Below, piece by piece: positions 6,921 through 13,991 of a stretch of 25,428 bases of DNA. Position numbers and translations under genes: made by a program. Each line of letters begins with the position of its first letter. Position 1 is the first letter of the stretch. The notes below the pieces were generated by a model, which was given only the letters and a program-made list of their open reading frames with translations, searched no databases and was not told the DNA's origin. The stretch spans positions 1 through 25,428 of the forward strand of contig JAFWDF010000067.1 of NCBI GenBank assembly GCA_017534025.1. Direction: 5' to 3'. This stretch comes from Bacillota bacterium. Its GTDB lineage: Bacteria > Bacillota > Clostridia > Peptostreptococcales > Anaerovoracaceae.

Positions 6921-7838
6921 TTATTCTGAAATCAGCAGCGTCAATGCCTGCGGTACAATCGAAATATGTACCGGCAGAGAGCCGTCCAGAATTTCCCCGT
7001 CATAATCCAGTGACAGCTGTTCCGCGGCGCCGCTGTCATCACCCGGATAAATATTCAGTTCCCGGGTCTGGAAGTATTCGACCGCGCCATGCTTCGGATG
7101 ATTGCCCTGCAGTATTTTCATAATCAGATCCGGCGCTTCAAACAGCATGTTCGCCTTTTTGCAGATCAGCACATCCAGCAGTCCATCCTGTACGGATGCA
7201 TCCGGTGCCGCATTCGGAAATCCGCCTACACTCTTGGTGTTGGCAACCAGGAATACCAGCACTTCTTCCGTGCTGGAAAACTCCTCACTCTCAAAACGCA
7301 GCGGGATAAAACGATTCAGCTGCGCCGGCAGTTCCCGGAGACATTCCAGGTAGTACGCCATTTTTCCCATTACAGCCTTCCGGTTTTTCGGCACTTTATA
7401 CGCCACATCCGTCAGAAGGCCGGCTGCCAGGACATTAATAAAATACTCGTCATCGACCTTGCCCACATCCACCTTCGTGGTCTTGAAGTCCCGGATCATG
7501 CGGCAGAATTCCTCCGCATTCTGCGGCAGCTTCATATAGGTGGCAAAATCATTTACCGTACCGGCCGAGATCACCGCCATCGGAATATCACTGCCGCTGC
7601 ACACCAGACCGTTGGTCACCTCATTGAGAGTACCGTCGCCGCCCACTGCCACGACGAAATCATACTCCCCTTTCTGCAGGGCAAGAGCCCGGTTCTTGGC
7701 GTCATCCTTTCCGCCGGTATAGAACACGTCGATTTCCGGACACAGCTGTTCCATAACCAGCTGGGCGATGATTTCCTTCAGAGTATTTTCAATATTCTGC
7801 TTCCCGGAAGACCGGTTAATTATAAAAAGACATTTCAT
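6921..7838 (-). CDS. Diacylglycerol/lipid kinase family protein (DagK/YegS type)
   Basis: Soluble lipid kinase of 305 aa of the DAGK_cat family, which phosphorylates diacylglycerol or a related membrane lipid using ATP. The N-terminus, LFIINRSSGK, is typical. The nucleotide-binding motif VAVGGDGTLNEV is at residues 64-74. The next block reads SAGTVNDFA, where most members have GTxNDFA, so the fold is preserved. The C-terminal half has the usual beta-sandwich pattern, with DGLLDVLI. Lipid substrate is unknown. It is probably the second gene of an operon with the nitroreductase, 36 bases after it. Its ribosome binding site (GGTGA) is weak, and a small GCAGT/ACTGC hairpin lies just upstream. Confidence 0.9.
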   Translation of the reverse strand: MKCLFIINRSSGKQNIENTLKEIIAQLVMEQLCPEIDVFYTGGKDDAKNRALALQKGEYDFVVAVGGDGTLNEVTNGLVCSGSDIPMAVISAGTVNDFATYMKLPQNAEEFCRMIRDFKTTKVDVGKVDDEYFINVLAAGLLTDVAYKVPKNRKAVMGKMAYYLECLRELPAQLNRFIPLRFESEEFSSTEEVLVFLVANTKSVGGFPNAAPDASVQDGLLDVLICKKANMLFEAPDLIMKILQGNHPKHGAVEYFQTRELNIYPGDDSGAAEQLSLDYDGEILDGSLPVHISIVPQALTLLISE

Positions 7839-7874
7839 TCAGATCACCAGACGCAGTCTGCACTGCTGCTTCAT

Positions 7875-8420
7875 TTAGCCAATTACACGCACCAGCTCCG
7901 ATGCTTCCATCCGTCCCGGTCCTTTGATTTCTCCGTCCGGACGGCCGATTGCGATCAGCGAGGACACCTTTTCATTTTCCGGAATACCGCAGATTTCCTT
8001 CACCTTATCTTCATCGAAAATCCCCATGATCAGGGTACCGTAACCTTCCGCATGCGCAGCAAGGCAGAAACACTGCGCTGCGATGCCGGCGTCGAAGGAC
8101 TGCCAGTGGTCCCCCTTGGAAGTACTCGGAGATCCGTCCGGTTCATAACCGGAAATATGGTCGATGGTTGTCTGAACGACCACAGCCGGAGCGCCCTTCA
8201 TGGTTTTCTGATTCCAGATAAAGCCATGTGTCGCTTCATCCGCCAGGCGGTCGATGAGCTCTCTTCCCGCCACCAGGTTGTAACGGGTAGTCTGGGTATT
8301 CTTCCAGGACTGCGCGTGGCGGGCTGTTTCGACGATTTTTTCGATATCCGCAGCCGTCACCGGTTCATCGGTGTATTTTCTGACACTGTGCCGTTCGGAG
8401 ATTGCTTTGATAAGATCCAT
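7875..8420 (-). CDS. Nitroreductase-family FMN oxidoreductase
   Basis: Small NAD(P)H:FMN oxidoreductase of 181 aa in the nitroreductase superfamily. The family reduces nitro groups, quinones or enoates and binds FMN at a dimer interface. The FMN-binding start ISERHSVRKYTDEPV is at residues 7-21. ARHAQSWKNTQTTRY follows, in the position of the second FMN segment. The C-terminal block GYGTLIMGIFDEDKVKEICGIPENEKVSSLIAIGRP is family-typical. AAAGGAG lies 7 bases before the ATG. It leads a two-gene operon with the lipid kinase. Its promoter is covered by a 16-bp perfect palindrome (8456-8471), so it is probably under a dedicated repressor. Physiological substrate is unknown. Confidence 0.9.
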   Translation of the reverse strand: MDLIKAISERHSVRKYTDEPVTAADIEKIVETARHAQSWKNTQTTRYNLVAGRELIDRLADEATHGFIWNQKTMKGAPAVVVQTTIDHISGYEPDGSPSTSKGDHWQSFDAGIAAQCFCLAAHAEGYGTLIMGIFDEDKVKEICGIPENEKVSSLIAIGRPDGEIKGPGRMEASELVRVIG

Positions 8421-8453
8421 TCGTTGCTCCTTTCTCCAGTCAGGGAAACATTT

Positions 8454-8481
8454 ATTAAACGCATGCGTTTATTGATGATAA
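8454..8481 (-). promoter_or_regulatory. Nitroreductase promoter with 16-bp palindrome
   Basis: On the minus strand TTATCA (8476-8481), a 16-base spacer and TTTAAT (8454-8459). The perfect palindrome TAAACGCATGCGTTTA (8456-8471) covers most of the -10 and much of the spacer, which is the classical place for a repressor operator. No regulator gene is adjacent. Confidence 0.55.
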
Positions 8482-8509
8482 TGTTAATGATGCCGCATCC
8501 GGCCGGCTG

Positions 8510-8561
8510 CGACAGAATGATCGACGAGCCAGGCAGGTTACGACAGAATGATCGACGAGCC
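8510..8561. repeat. Tandem direct repeat, 31-bp period, at a gene 3' end
   Basis: Two identical 21-base copies (8510-8530 and 8541-8561) are separated by 10 bases. The 10-base linkers on each side also resemble one another (pattern nArCCkGyCk on the minus strand), so this is a degenerate 31-bp tandem repeat. The second copy encodes the last residues, SSIILS, of the methyltransferase. The first lies directly after its stop codon and upstream of the nitroreductase promoter. Confidence 0.85.
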
Positions 8562-9743
8562 CGACCGGCTTCCCGCGCCGGTATCCTGCAGCGGCGTCAC
8601 CGTCACGCCAGGCCTCTTCCGTTCATCTTCCTCGATAATTTTCAGATTGTCAATCATTTCCTTCTGCGATTCTCTGTCAAAAAGAGAAACCTGGTAAAAT
8701 TCGTCAATATACTGTGCCAGCATGATCATGGAAACATCTTCTTTGTAGCTGTACAGGGCCACTTTCATGACGATGCCTTTTTCCTTATCCACTGTGCGGA
8801 ATCCCCGGATCATGCTGCCGGCTTTCAGATACACGGCAGTCTTGGCCATCCATCCGTCATAATTTGCCTGCTCAAAGTCCGTCAGAGTCTCATACATACG
8901 GACAAACACATCGATTGCGCGCGGCCGGTTTTCCATTCGGCGGCAGACGATGGCCTGCATCTCGGAATTTAATGCCAGTTCCTTGCACGGCAATTCTTCC
9001 CAGGCTTCTTCATCAATGCCCATACCGGCATTTTCCAGAGCCTTGAGCCAGCCGAGGAGAAATCCGTTCTTCTCGATTTTTTCCAGTGTCACCAGTGTTC
9101 CCAAAGGCTGCACGGCTTCTGCCAGCGCTCTGGCGTAACCGCTGCAGGCTCTGGCAAAATAGTTGCCGGACTCCTCCAGTTCCCAGGCGGAATCTTCCTG
9201 CCCGGACACCGTCAGATTGGAAATCAGTCCGCGCATGGCGAATACGGTATCATACTGATCGCCTGCCAGAAGCTTTCTCACATCCTTCTTCGCGAAAGTA
9301 ATATTTGTCAGGCCAAGGCGGTTGGCCAGCTCCCGCGCATTGTCGAGAGCCGCTTCAGACAGATCGATGGACAGAATTTCAGAATCCGGAAAGGTCAGTG
9401 CCAGGAAACAGGACATGATCCCGCAGTCACAGCCCACATCCAGTATGCGCCGTCCGAACAGTTCTCTGTGATCCGCTATATAATTGCATGCTCTGCGGAT
9501 AATATCCCCGTCCAGTGCCCCTGAAAATGCCATGCTTGTCTTCAGATCTGAATTCTTCAGGTTATAGAAATACTCTTCATTCAAATAACCCTGCGCCCGG
9601 CGGTCCAGTTCCTCAAAAATAGCAGTGGACACCTCCGGCTCCGCATTCTTCAAGATCTGGTCCATGAATTCCCGCTTGGTTTTGACAGGCTTTAAATTCA
9701 GGGACTGAAGATAGACAAGTCCCGGATCTTTTTTCTTCTTCAT
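8538..9743 (-). CDS. SAM-dependent methyltransferase-like protein with extended termini
   Basis: Protein of 401 aa with a class I Rossmann methyltransferase core. Motif I, RILDVGCDCGIMSCF, is at residues 99-113. The acidic residue binding the SAM ribose is in LSIDLSE (Asp127). NITFAKKDVRKL follows as the usual motif II region. The N-terminal 90 and C-terminal roughly 180 residues are not part of a minimal methyltransferase, and I do not recognise them. The tail ends in a short Ser/Gly-rich segment formed by one copy of a 31-bp repeat. GGAG is upstream of the ATG at 9743. It follows the GT2 gene by 18 bases, so the two are probably co-transcribed, suggesting modification of a glycan or a glycosylated product. 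Substrate is unknown. Confidence 0.78.
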   Translation of the reverse strand: MKKKKDPGLVYLQSLNLKPVKTKREFMDQILKNAEPEVSTAIFEELDRRAQGYLNEEYFYNLKNSDLKTSMAFSGALDGDIIRRACNYIADHRELFGRRILDVGCDCGIMSCFLALTFPDSEILSIDLSEAALDNARELANRLGLTNITFAKKDVRKLLAGDQYDTVFAMRGLISNLTVSGQEDSAWELEESGNYFARACSGYARALAEAVQPLGTLVTLEKIEKNGFLLGWLKALENAGMGIDEEAWEELPCKELALNSEMQAIVCRRMENRPRAIDVFVRMYETLTDFEQANYDGWMAKTAVYLKAGSMIRGFRTVDKEKGIVMKVALYSYKEDVSMIMLAQYIDEFYQVSLFDRESQKEMIDNLKIIEEDERKRPGVTVTPLQDTGAGSRSGSSIILS

Positions 9744-9761
9744 GATACTTCGTTCTCCTAA

Positions 9762-10796
9762 TTAATTAAAATGAAACAGTAAGCGGGAAATGCTGTACCC
9801 GTACTTTAACAGATGATTCCATGCCGGATTATTAATACTGCTCAGGCGGGCCAGTGTCTGGCGGTGGATCAGCTTATACATGGCCGGATCATATTCCTTC
9901 AGGTCTGCCCACAGTTTATCCTTTTTCGCCAGATGCTCCTCCGTGCCGGATTTGTTCAGCAGCACGGAAGGAACGATATACATAATGGCAAGATATTCCG
10001 CCATATACCGCCGCAGATTCTCGTTTTCCAATTTATTCAGGTCATACATATCCCGCATGGAATTGGTCACAAACAGCTGCTGGTCGATGCGCCGGATCAT
10101 GATCTTCTCATTGACGCTCTGCCCTTCCCGGCCGATATAATAATGATACAGATCCGTATCCATATAATACATGGATTTCACATGCGGCAGCGGATAATAC
10201 ACATAGATATTATCCACATAAAATGTATGTTTCGGCAGTTCCAGGCCGCAGTCCAGCAGCAGCTGGCGCCGGTAGATTACGGAATGCATCAGGATATACC
10301 GGCCCGGCCGGAATTTTCCCACATGATCCCAGGCAAACGGCTCCCGGACCGGCAGCGAAGGGGCATACCCGATCGACACCTTGCGTCTGGACCCCTGCCT
10401 GTCGTACACATAATTGCAGATCATCATATCATAACAGGCGGAATAGCGGATCCACCGTTCCAGATGATCCACCACCTCGGCGAGGCTGTCCTCGCTGAAC
10501 CAGTCATCACTGTCCAGCACCTTGAAATACACGCCTCTTGCCTCCCGCAGGCCGGTCATCACCGCATCGCCGTGGCCGCCGTTTTCTTTATAAATATATC
10601 TTACCCGGTCCGGATAATCCGCCTCGAATTTTCTGCCGATGACGGCGGTATCATCCGTGGAACCGTCGTCCACAATCAGGACCTCCACCGAGGGGCCGCC
10701 GCTGAGGGCGGACCGGATCGCTTTCCCCATATAACCCTGTGAATTATAGCAGGGAATGGCGACGGTCAGAACAAATTCATTTGATCTATCTGTCAT
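9762..10796 (-). CDS. Glycosyltransferase family 2 protein
   Basis: GT-A-fold glycosyltransferase of 344 aa that would transfer a sugar from a nucleotide-sugar donor. It starts with VAIPCYNSQGYMGKAI, the GT2 opening. The nucleotide-binding motif VDDGSTDD is at residues 42-49. The metal-binding DxD-type motif is VLDSDDWF at residues 93-100. ENGGHGDAVMTGL between them is common in one Bacillota subgroup. There are no clear transmembrane helices, so it is cytoplasmic or peripheral. GGAGAGG is about 13 bases before the ATG. A strong terminator lies just upstream, and I see no obvious promoter after it, so transcription may come from read-through of the PHA operon. It is coupled with the methyltransferase. 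Acceptor and donor are unknown. Confidence 0.88.
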   Translation of the reverse strand: MTDRSNEFVLTVAIPCYNSQGYMGKAIRSALSGGPSVEVLIVDDGSTDDTAVIGRKFEADYPDRVRYIYKENGGHGDAVMTGLREARGVYFKVLDSDDWFSEDSLAEVVDHLERWIRYSACYDMMICNYVYDRQGSRRKVSIGYAPSLPVREPFAWDHVGKFRPGRYILMHSVIYRRQLLLDCGLELPKHTFYVDNIYVYYPLPHVKSMYYMDTDLYHYYIGREGQSVNEKIMIRRIDQQLFVTNSMRDMYDLNKLENENLRRYMAEYLAIMYIVPSVLLNKSGTEEHLAKKDKLWADLKEYDPAMYKLIHRQTLARLSSINNPAWNHLLKYGYSISRLLFHFN

Positions 10797-10816
10797 ATAA
10801 AAATCAAATCCTCTCC

Positions 10817-10843
10817 AAAAAAAGGGCTGCCCGGAAGCAGCCC
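10817..10843 (-). terminator. Terminator of the PHA operon
   Basis: On the minus strand GGGCTGC, loop TTCCGG, GCAGCCC (10824-10843), then TTTTTTT (10817-10823). It lies 24 bases after the phaJ stop codon and directly before the GT2 ribosome binding site. Confidence 0.88.
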
Positions 10844-10867
10844 CGTTGTTTTTTCCGCTGTCCGCTC

Positions 10868-11287
10868 TTATGCCTGCGGTGCGATGACCAGAACGGTCCC
10901 TTTCGCAACCATCTCGCCTTTCTGATTCTCAAAGACAGTATCAAAGAGAATTCTGCCGCGGCCCTGCTTTTCCGCCGCGGTCACAGTGGTTGTCAGCGTA
11001 TCGCCGATATACAGCGGCTTCAGATAATCCACGCTCTTCGAGACAAAAATTGTGCCTTCTCCCGGCAGCTTCATGCCCAGCACGGTGCTGACAAAGCTGT
11101 CCGTGAGGCACCCGTGGGCTACCCGGGATTTAAAGAAGGATTTTTCCGCAGCCGGCTGATTGATGTGCACCGGATTAAAATCACCGATCAATCCGGCAAA
11201 AGTATATACATCATGTTCGGTAATGGTTTTGGAGAACGAGGCGCTGTCCCCTACATTGATCTCATCATAGGTATAATAGTTTTTCAT
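10868..11287 (-). CDS. phaJ: (R)-specific enoyl-CoA hydratase, MaoC-like
   Basis: Hydrates trans-2-enoyl-CoA to (R)-3-hydroxyacyl-CoA, the monomer form that PHA synthases accept. The protein has 139 aa with one hotdog domain, the usual PhaJ size. The hydratase-2 motif is seen as FAGLIGDFNPVH, with Asp36 and His41 in the D-x4-H catalytic spacing known from characterised (R)-hydratases. RVAHGCLTDSFVS follows as expected. Position directly downstream of phaE-phaC supports the PhaJ assignment over a generic MaoC protein. AAAGGA precedes the ATG. The 72-base gap to phaC holds a 31-bp-period direct repeat (11322-11367) and a small CGGAC/GTCCG hairpin. A terminator follows the gene. Confidence 0.88.
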   Translation of the reverse strand: MKNYYTYDEINVGDSASFSKTITEHDVYTFAGLIGDFNPVHINQPAAEKSFFKSRVAHGCLTDSFVSTVLGMKLPGEGTIFVSKSVDYLKPLYIGDTLTTTVTAAEKQGRGRILFDTVFENQKGEMVAKGTVLVIAPQA

Positions 11288-11321
11288 AATTATCCGTTCC
11301 TTTTCCGGACCCTCAGTCCGA

Positions 11322-11367
11322 CGGCCGATCAGCTTCCTGCCCCTCTGCCCTGCGGCCGATCAGCTTC
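11322..11367. repeat. Direct repeat with 31-bp period at the phaC 3' end
   Basis: CGGCCGATCAGCTTC occurs at 11322-11336 and again at 11353-11367, period 31. The 16 bases before each copy agree at about 10 positions. A weaker third unit may start at 11291. One copy spans the phaC stop codon; the other lies in the gap before phaJ. Confidence 0.8.
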
Positions 11368-12430
11368 TCTTCACGATCCAGTCGCCGATGATCGGCGCAA
11401 TTTCACTCTTGCTGTTCGGGCTGATATACATGCCGACATGTCCTACGTCGAACATGTGGAATTCCTTATCTTCACTGGATACCGCTTCCAGCAGCGGCTT
11501 GGTGGCTGCCGGCGGCACCAGATGGTCGTACTTCGCGCAAACGACCAGAAGCGGACAACTGATGTTTTCCAGCTTGACTTCTTTGCCTGCCAGAACAAAT
11601 TCGCCCTTGATCAGCTTATTGTCATCATAGAATTCGTTGACGAATTCGCGCAGGGTTGCCCCTTCCTGATCCGGACTGTCGAAAATCCACTTTTCCGTTC
11701 TCATGAAGTTTTCCAGATAAGCCGGATCGGACATGGATGCACCCAGTCCCACGTACTTATCAATAAACAGTTCAAACGGCTTGAGGCACATGAACGTCAG
11801 ATTCATCAGATCCGCCGGTACATTGCCATAGGCTTCCACCATCTTGTCCACGGAGAAATGTCTGCTCCAGCGGAACAGCAGTCCTTCGTCAGTCGAGAAA
11901 TCGATCGGCGCTACCATTTCGATCAGATTCTTGATCTTGTCCTGATGCAGTGCCGTATAGATTGCCGAGAACGTACCTCCCTGGCATACACCCAGCAGAG
12001 TGATCTTGTCTTTGCCGGTTTCTTCACGGATATAGTCCACGCATTCGTCCATATACCATTCGATATGGTCTTCCAGCGTCATGTACATATCTTCTTTTGC
12101 CGGGTAACCCCAGTCGATAATATATGTATCAATACCCTTTTCCAGGAAGGCTTTAATGACCGAACGATCCGGCTGCAGGTCCATCATGTACTGTTTATTT
12201 ACCAGTGCATAAGTGATCAGCATCGGTGTTTTCTTCAGCGCGGATTTCTTCACCAGCGGCGTGTAATGATACAGACGCATTTTCCCGATGGCCAGCACTT
12301 CGGTTTTTTCCAGTTCTCCAGTAAGGATGTCCTCGTTCTTGAGGTTGACCATATTTTCAACGCCCTTCACCATGCCATTCATATAATTGATGAAGTATTC
12401 GGCGGAGCCTTTTACATCAAACTGTCCCAT
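11360..12430 (-). CDS. phaC: Class III polyhydroxyalkanoate synthase, catalytic subunit
   Basis: Polymerises (R)-3-hydroxyacyl-CoA into polyester with release of CoA, working with PhaE on the granule surface. At 356 aa it matches class III PhaC (class I and II enzymes are near 560-600). The lipase-like box LLGVCQGGTFS carries Cys149. YDHLVPP carries Asp302, and VGHVGMYIS carries His331. These positions coincide with the catalytic Cys149-Asp302-His331 of the Allochromatium vinosum enzyme. The alpha/beta-hydrolase core also has IDWGYP. AAGGAG is 8 bases before the ATG. It lies 26 bases after phaE and 72 before phaJ. The stop codon lies within one copy of a 31-bp-period repeat. Confidence 0.95.
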   Translation of the reverse strand: MGQFDVKGSAEYFINYMNGMVKGVENMVNLKNEDILTGELEKTEVLAIGKMRLYHYTPLVKKSALKKTPMLITYALVNKQYMMDLQPDRSVIKAFLEKGIDTYIIDWGYPAKEDMYMTLEDHIEWYMDECVDYIREETGKDKITLLGVCQGGTFSAIYTALHQDKIKNLIEMVAPIDFSTDEGLLFRWSRHFSVDKMVEAYGNVPADLMNLTFMCLKPFELFIDKYVGLGASMSDPAYLENFMRTEKWIFDSPDQEGATLREFVNEFYDDNKLIKGEFVLAGKEVKLENISCPLLVVCAKYDHLVPPAATKPLLEAVSSEDKEFHMFDVGHVGMYISPNSKSEIAPIIGDWIVKRS

Positions 12431-12456
12431 ATTTCAATCTCCTTATCCCGCACTTA

Positions 12457-13644
12457 TTATTTCGCGCCCTTCAGTTCGTCCAGTTCTTTGCGCAGATCCT
12501 TGATTTCCTTCTTCAGCTTGCGCACATCTTTTCTGAGATCATAAACCGTCTTGTACACAGCCTTCATCTCGGAATTGGTCGGAATAGGAAGACCGGACAG
12601 CATCCGTTCCATGAATTCGTCATACTTGATTTTGAAATCATAGGCATTGCCGGAGAATTCATTGAGGAATACGGAATATTCATCTGTGTTGTACAGCTTG
12701 TTGATGGCTGCGGAATTGACTCTGATCCACAGGTCATAGAAATCCTTGAAGGTAACCGATTTGTCTTCGTCTTCCATCATCTCTCTGACTTTGTCAAAGG
12801 TTTCCTGGCCGGCTTCTTTCATTACGGTCTGCATCTTCGCGGTAATTTCCACGCTGCTCAGGAACATGCGCACACACGCATCGGCAAACTGCATGGCAAC
12901 AGCCGCGTGTTCGCGGGTCATGCCAACGTTGTTCATGCGGAGCATTTTGCCGAAGGATTCTTCATAGGCTGCCTGCGTCATATCGATGAAGTTCGTCATA
13001 CCTTCCTTGTCGCCGCCGGCTGCCTTTATGTAATTATCTACAAATGCTTCCTGGCGGGAAGTCCATGGCTTCATAAAATCATTATAGAAAGATAATACGG
13101 TTTTTCCCAGGCTCTGCAAGGAATCCGCCATGGAATCCGGGAATTCCGCGCCGAACGGCTTGAAGAAACCGGCAGTCATGTCCTGCACCATTTTGTTGGA
13201 AAATTCCATCATTTTCTTAGAAGCTTCCGCCGGGTCGCCGGTGAACTGCATGGAAGAGCTGATGAATTCATTCCAGAAATCAAACAGCTTGCGGAATGCG
13301 TCCGCGGAAAAATTCATGCGGTCCAGAAGCGGTGCGAATTCCGGCTGCTTGAAGTAAGCCGGTGTAGCAATGGCGCTCTTCCAGGCTTCCGAAGCATCCT
13401 TGTAAGCGTCCATGTAAAATTCCATGACGGAAGAAGACATGTCCGCCGCGGACTTCATCATATCCATGGTATTCTGCTGCATTTTTTCTACATCAAAAGC
13501 ATCGGACAGTTCTGCGCCTTCTGCTTTTTCCACAGCCTCGGTGAACATCTTGTTGTAATTGCGCACACCGTCCATATACTGTTCCATCATTTTCTTCTGG
13601 AATTCCATTCCCTTTTCATACATTTCTTTACCAAAGAAATCCAT
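12457..13644 (-). CDS. phaE: Class III polyhydroxyalkanoate synthase subunit PhaE
   Basis: Second subunit of the class III PHA synthase, needed for PhaC activity but without a catalytic triad of its own. The protein has 395 aa, in the PhaE range (about 320-400) and too long for PhaR of class IV synthases (about 200). It is largely helical, opening with EMYEKGMEFQKKMMEQYMDG and ending in a Lys/Glu-rich coiled coil of about 30 residues (RKDVRKLKKEIKDLRKELDE). The middle contains PALDRM-like LLDRMNFSADAFRKLFDFW, typical of the family. I chose the second ATG (13644): AGGAGG is 8 bases from it but only 2 from the ATG at 13650. It is the first gene of phaE-phaC-phaJ. The identity rests on adjacency plus overall character more than on any single motif. 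Confidence 0.88.
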   Translation of the reverse strand: MDFFGKEMYEKGMEFQKKMMEQYMDGVRNYNKMFTEAVEKAEGAELSDAFDVEKMQQNTMDMMKSAADMSSSVMEFYMDAYKDASEAWKSAIATPAYFKQPEFAPLLDRMNFSADAFRKLFDFWNEFISSSMQFTGDPAEASKKMMEFSNKMVQDMTAGFFKPFGAEFPDSMADSLQSLGKTVLSFYNDFMKPWTSRQEAFVDNYIKAAGGDKEGMTNFIDMTQAAYEESFGKMLRMNNVGMTREHAAVAMQFADACVRMFLSSVEITAKMQTVMKEAGQETFDKVREMMEDEDKSVTFKDFYDLWIRVNSAAINKLYNTDEYSVFLNEFSGNAYDFKIKYDEFMERMLSGLPIPTNSEMKAVYKTVYDLRKDVRKLKKEIKDLRKELDELKGAK

Positions 13645-13736
13645 AATCATTTCCTCCTCTGCGAATCTGCAGAATTAATCCTGTTTTCCAATGCCGGCAG
13701 CCGGACAGGCGCCGGAGTTACCCCATTACTATTAAA

Positions 13737-13837
13737 ATTATAAAAAACGAAAGAAAAACCTGCTCAAAAACTACAATTTCACATGAAACGGATTCTCCCG
13801 TTCAAAATAGTATAACACCAATACCTGTACAGTTGAA
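13737..13837 (-). promoter_or_regulatory. Putative promoters of the PHA operon
   Basis: Two -10-like elements lie on the minus strand before phaE. The first is TATACT (13809-13814) with a weak TTCAAC 17 bases upstream (13832-13837). The second is an exact TATAAT (13737-13742) with TTGAGC (13762-13767) at a long 19-base spacer. Neither is ideal. The gap 13645-13991 holds no gene; besides these it carries the inverted repeat at 13850 and the terminator at 13919. Confidence 0.35.
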
Positions 13838-13849
13838 AGGATTTTTTGC

Positions 13850-13872
13850 ATTATTTAGAAGATCTAAATAAT
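13850..13872. promoter_or_regulatory. Perfect 10+10 bp inverted repeat upstream of the PHA operon
   Basis: ATTATTTAGA (13850-13859), three bases AGA, then TCTAAATAAT (13863-13872): a perfect dyad with 10-bp arms. It has no T-run for termination and is AT-rich, so a DNA-binding site is more likely than an RNA hairpin. It sits just upstream of the distal phaE promoter candidate. Confidence 0.55.
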
Positions 13873-13910
13873 TCGGTTTATTGCGGGTTTCACGGGCTGG
13901 CATTCAGAAA

Positions 13911-13955
13911 ACAGGAAAGGCCGGCAGAAGAACATGAAGGTTCTTTCTGCCGGCC
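13911..13955 (-). terminator. Terminator of the MoaE-like gene
   Basis: GGCCGGCAGAAGAAC (13919-13933) and GTTCTTTCTGCCGGCC (13940-13955) form a long stem with one bulged base. On the minus strand TTTCCTGTTTTC follows. The T-run is interrupted but the stem is very strong. It lies 36 bases after the MoaE-like stop. Confidence 0.75.
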
Positions 13956-13991
13956 GTTCTGAACTCTTACCGGGCTTAAATCAATCTTTAC

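Noticed and set aside
8510..8561. Short CRISPR-like array (21-base repeats)
   Set aside because: Only two copies with a 10-base spacer, no further units and no cas genes. Spacer length and copy number do not fit CRISPR.
7089..8972. 627-codon plus-strand ORF opposite the lipid kinase, nitroreductase and methyltransferase
   Set aside because: It is a shadow of three genes with intact motifs on the minus strand. It crosses gene boundaries and a promoter and has no domain character.
10739..12544. 601-codon plus-strand ORF opposite phaC and phaJ
   Set aside because: It lies antisense to three well-supported genes (GT2 start, phaJ, phaC), has no ribosome binding site and no recognisable motif, and is rich in His, Arg and Gln as expected from the complement of acidic coding sequence.
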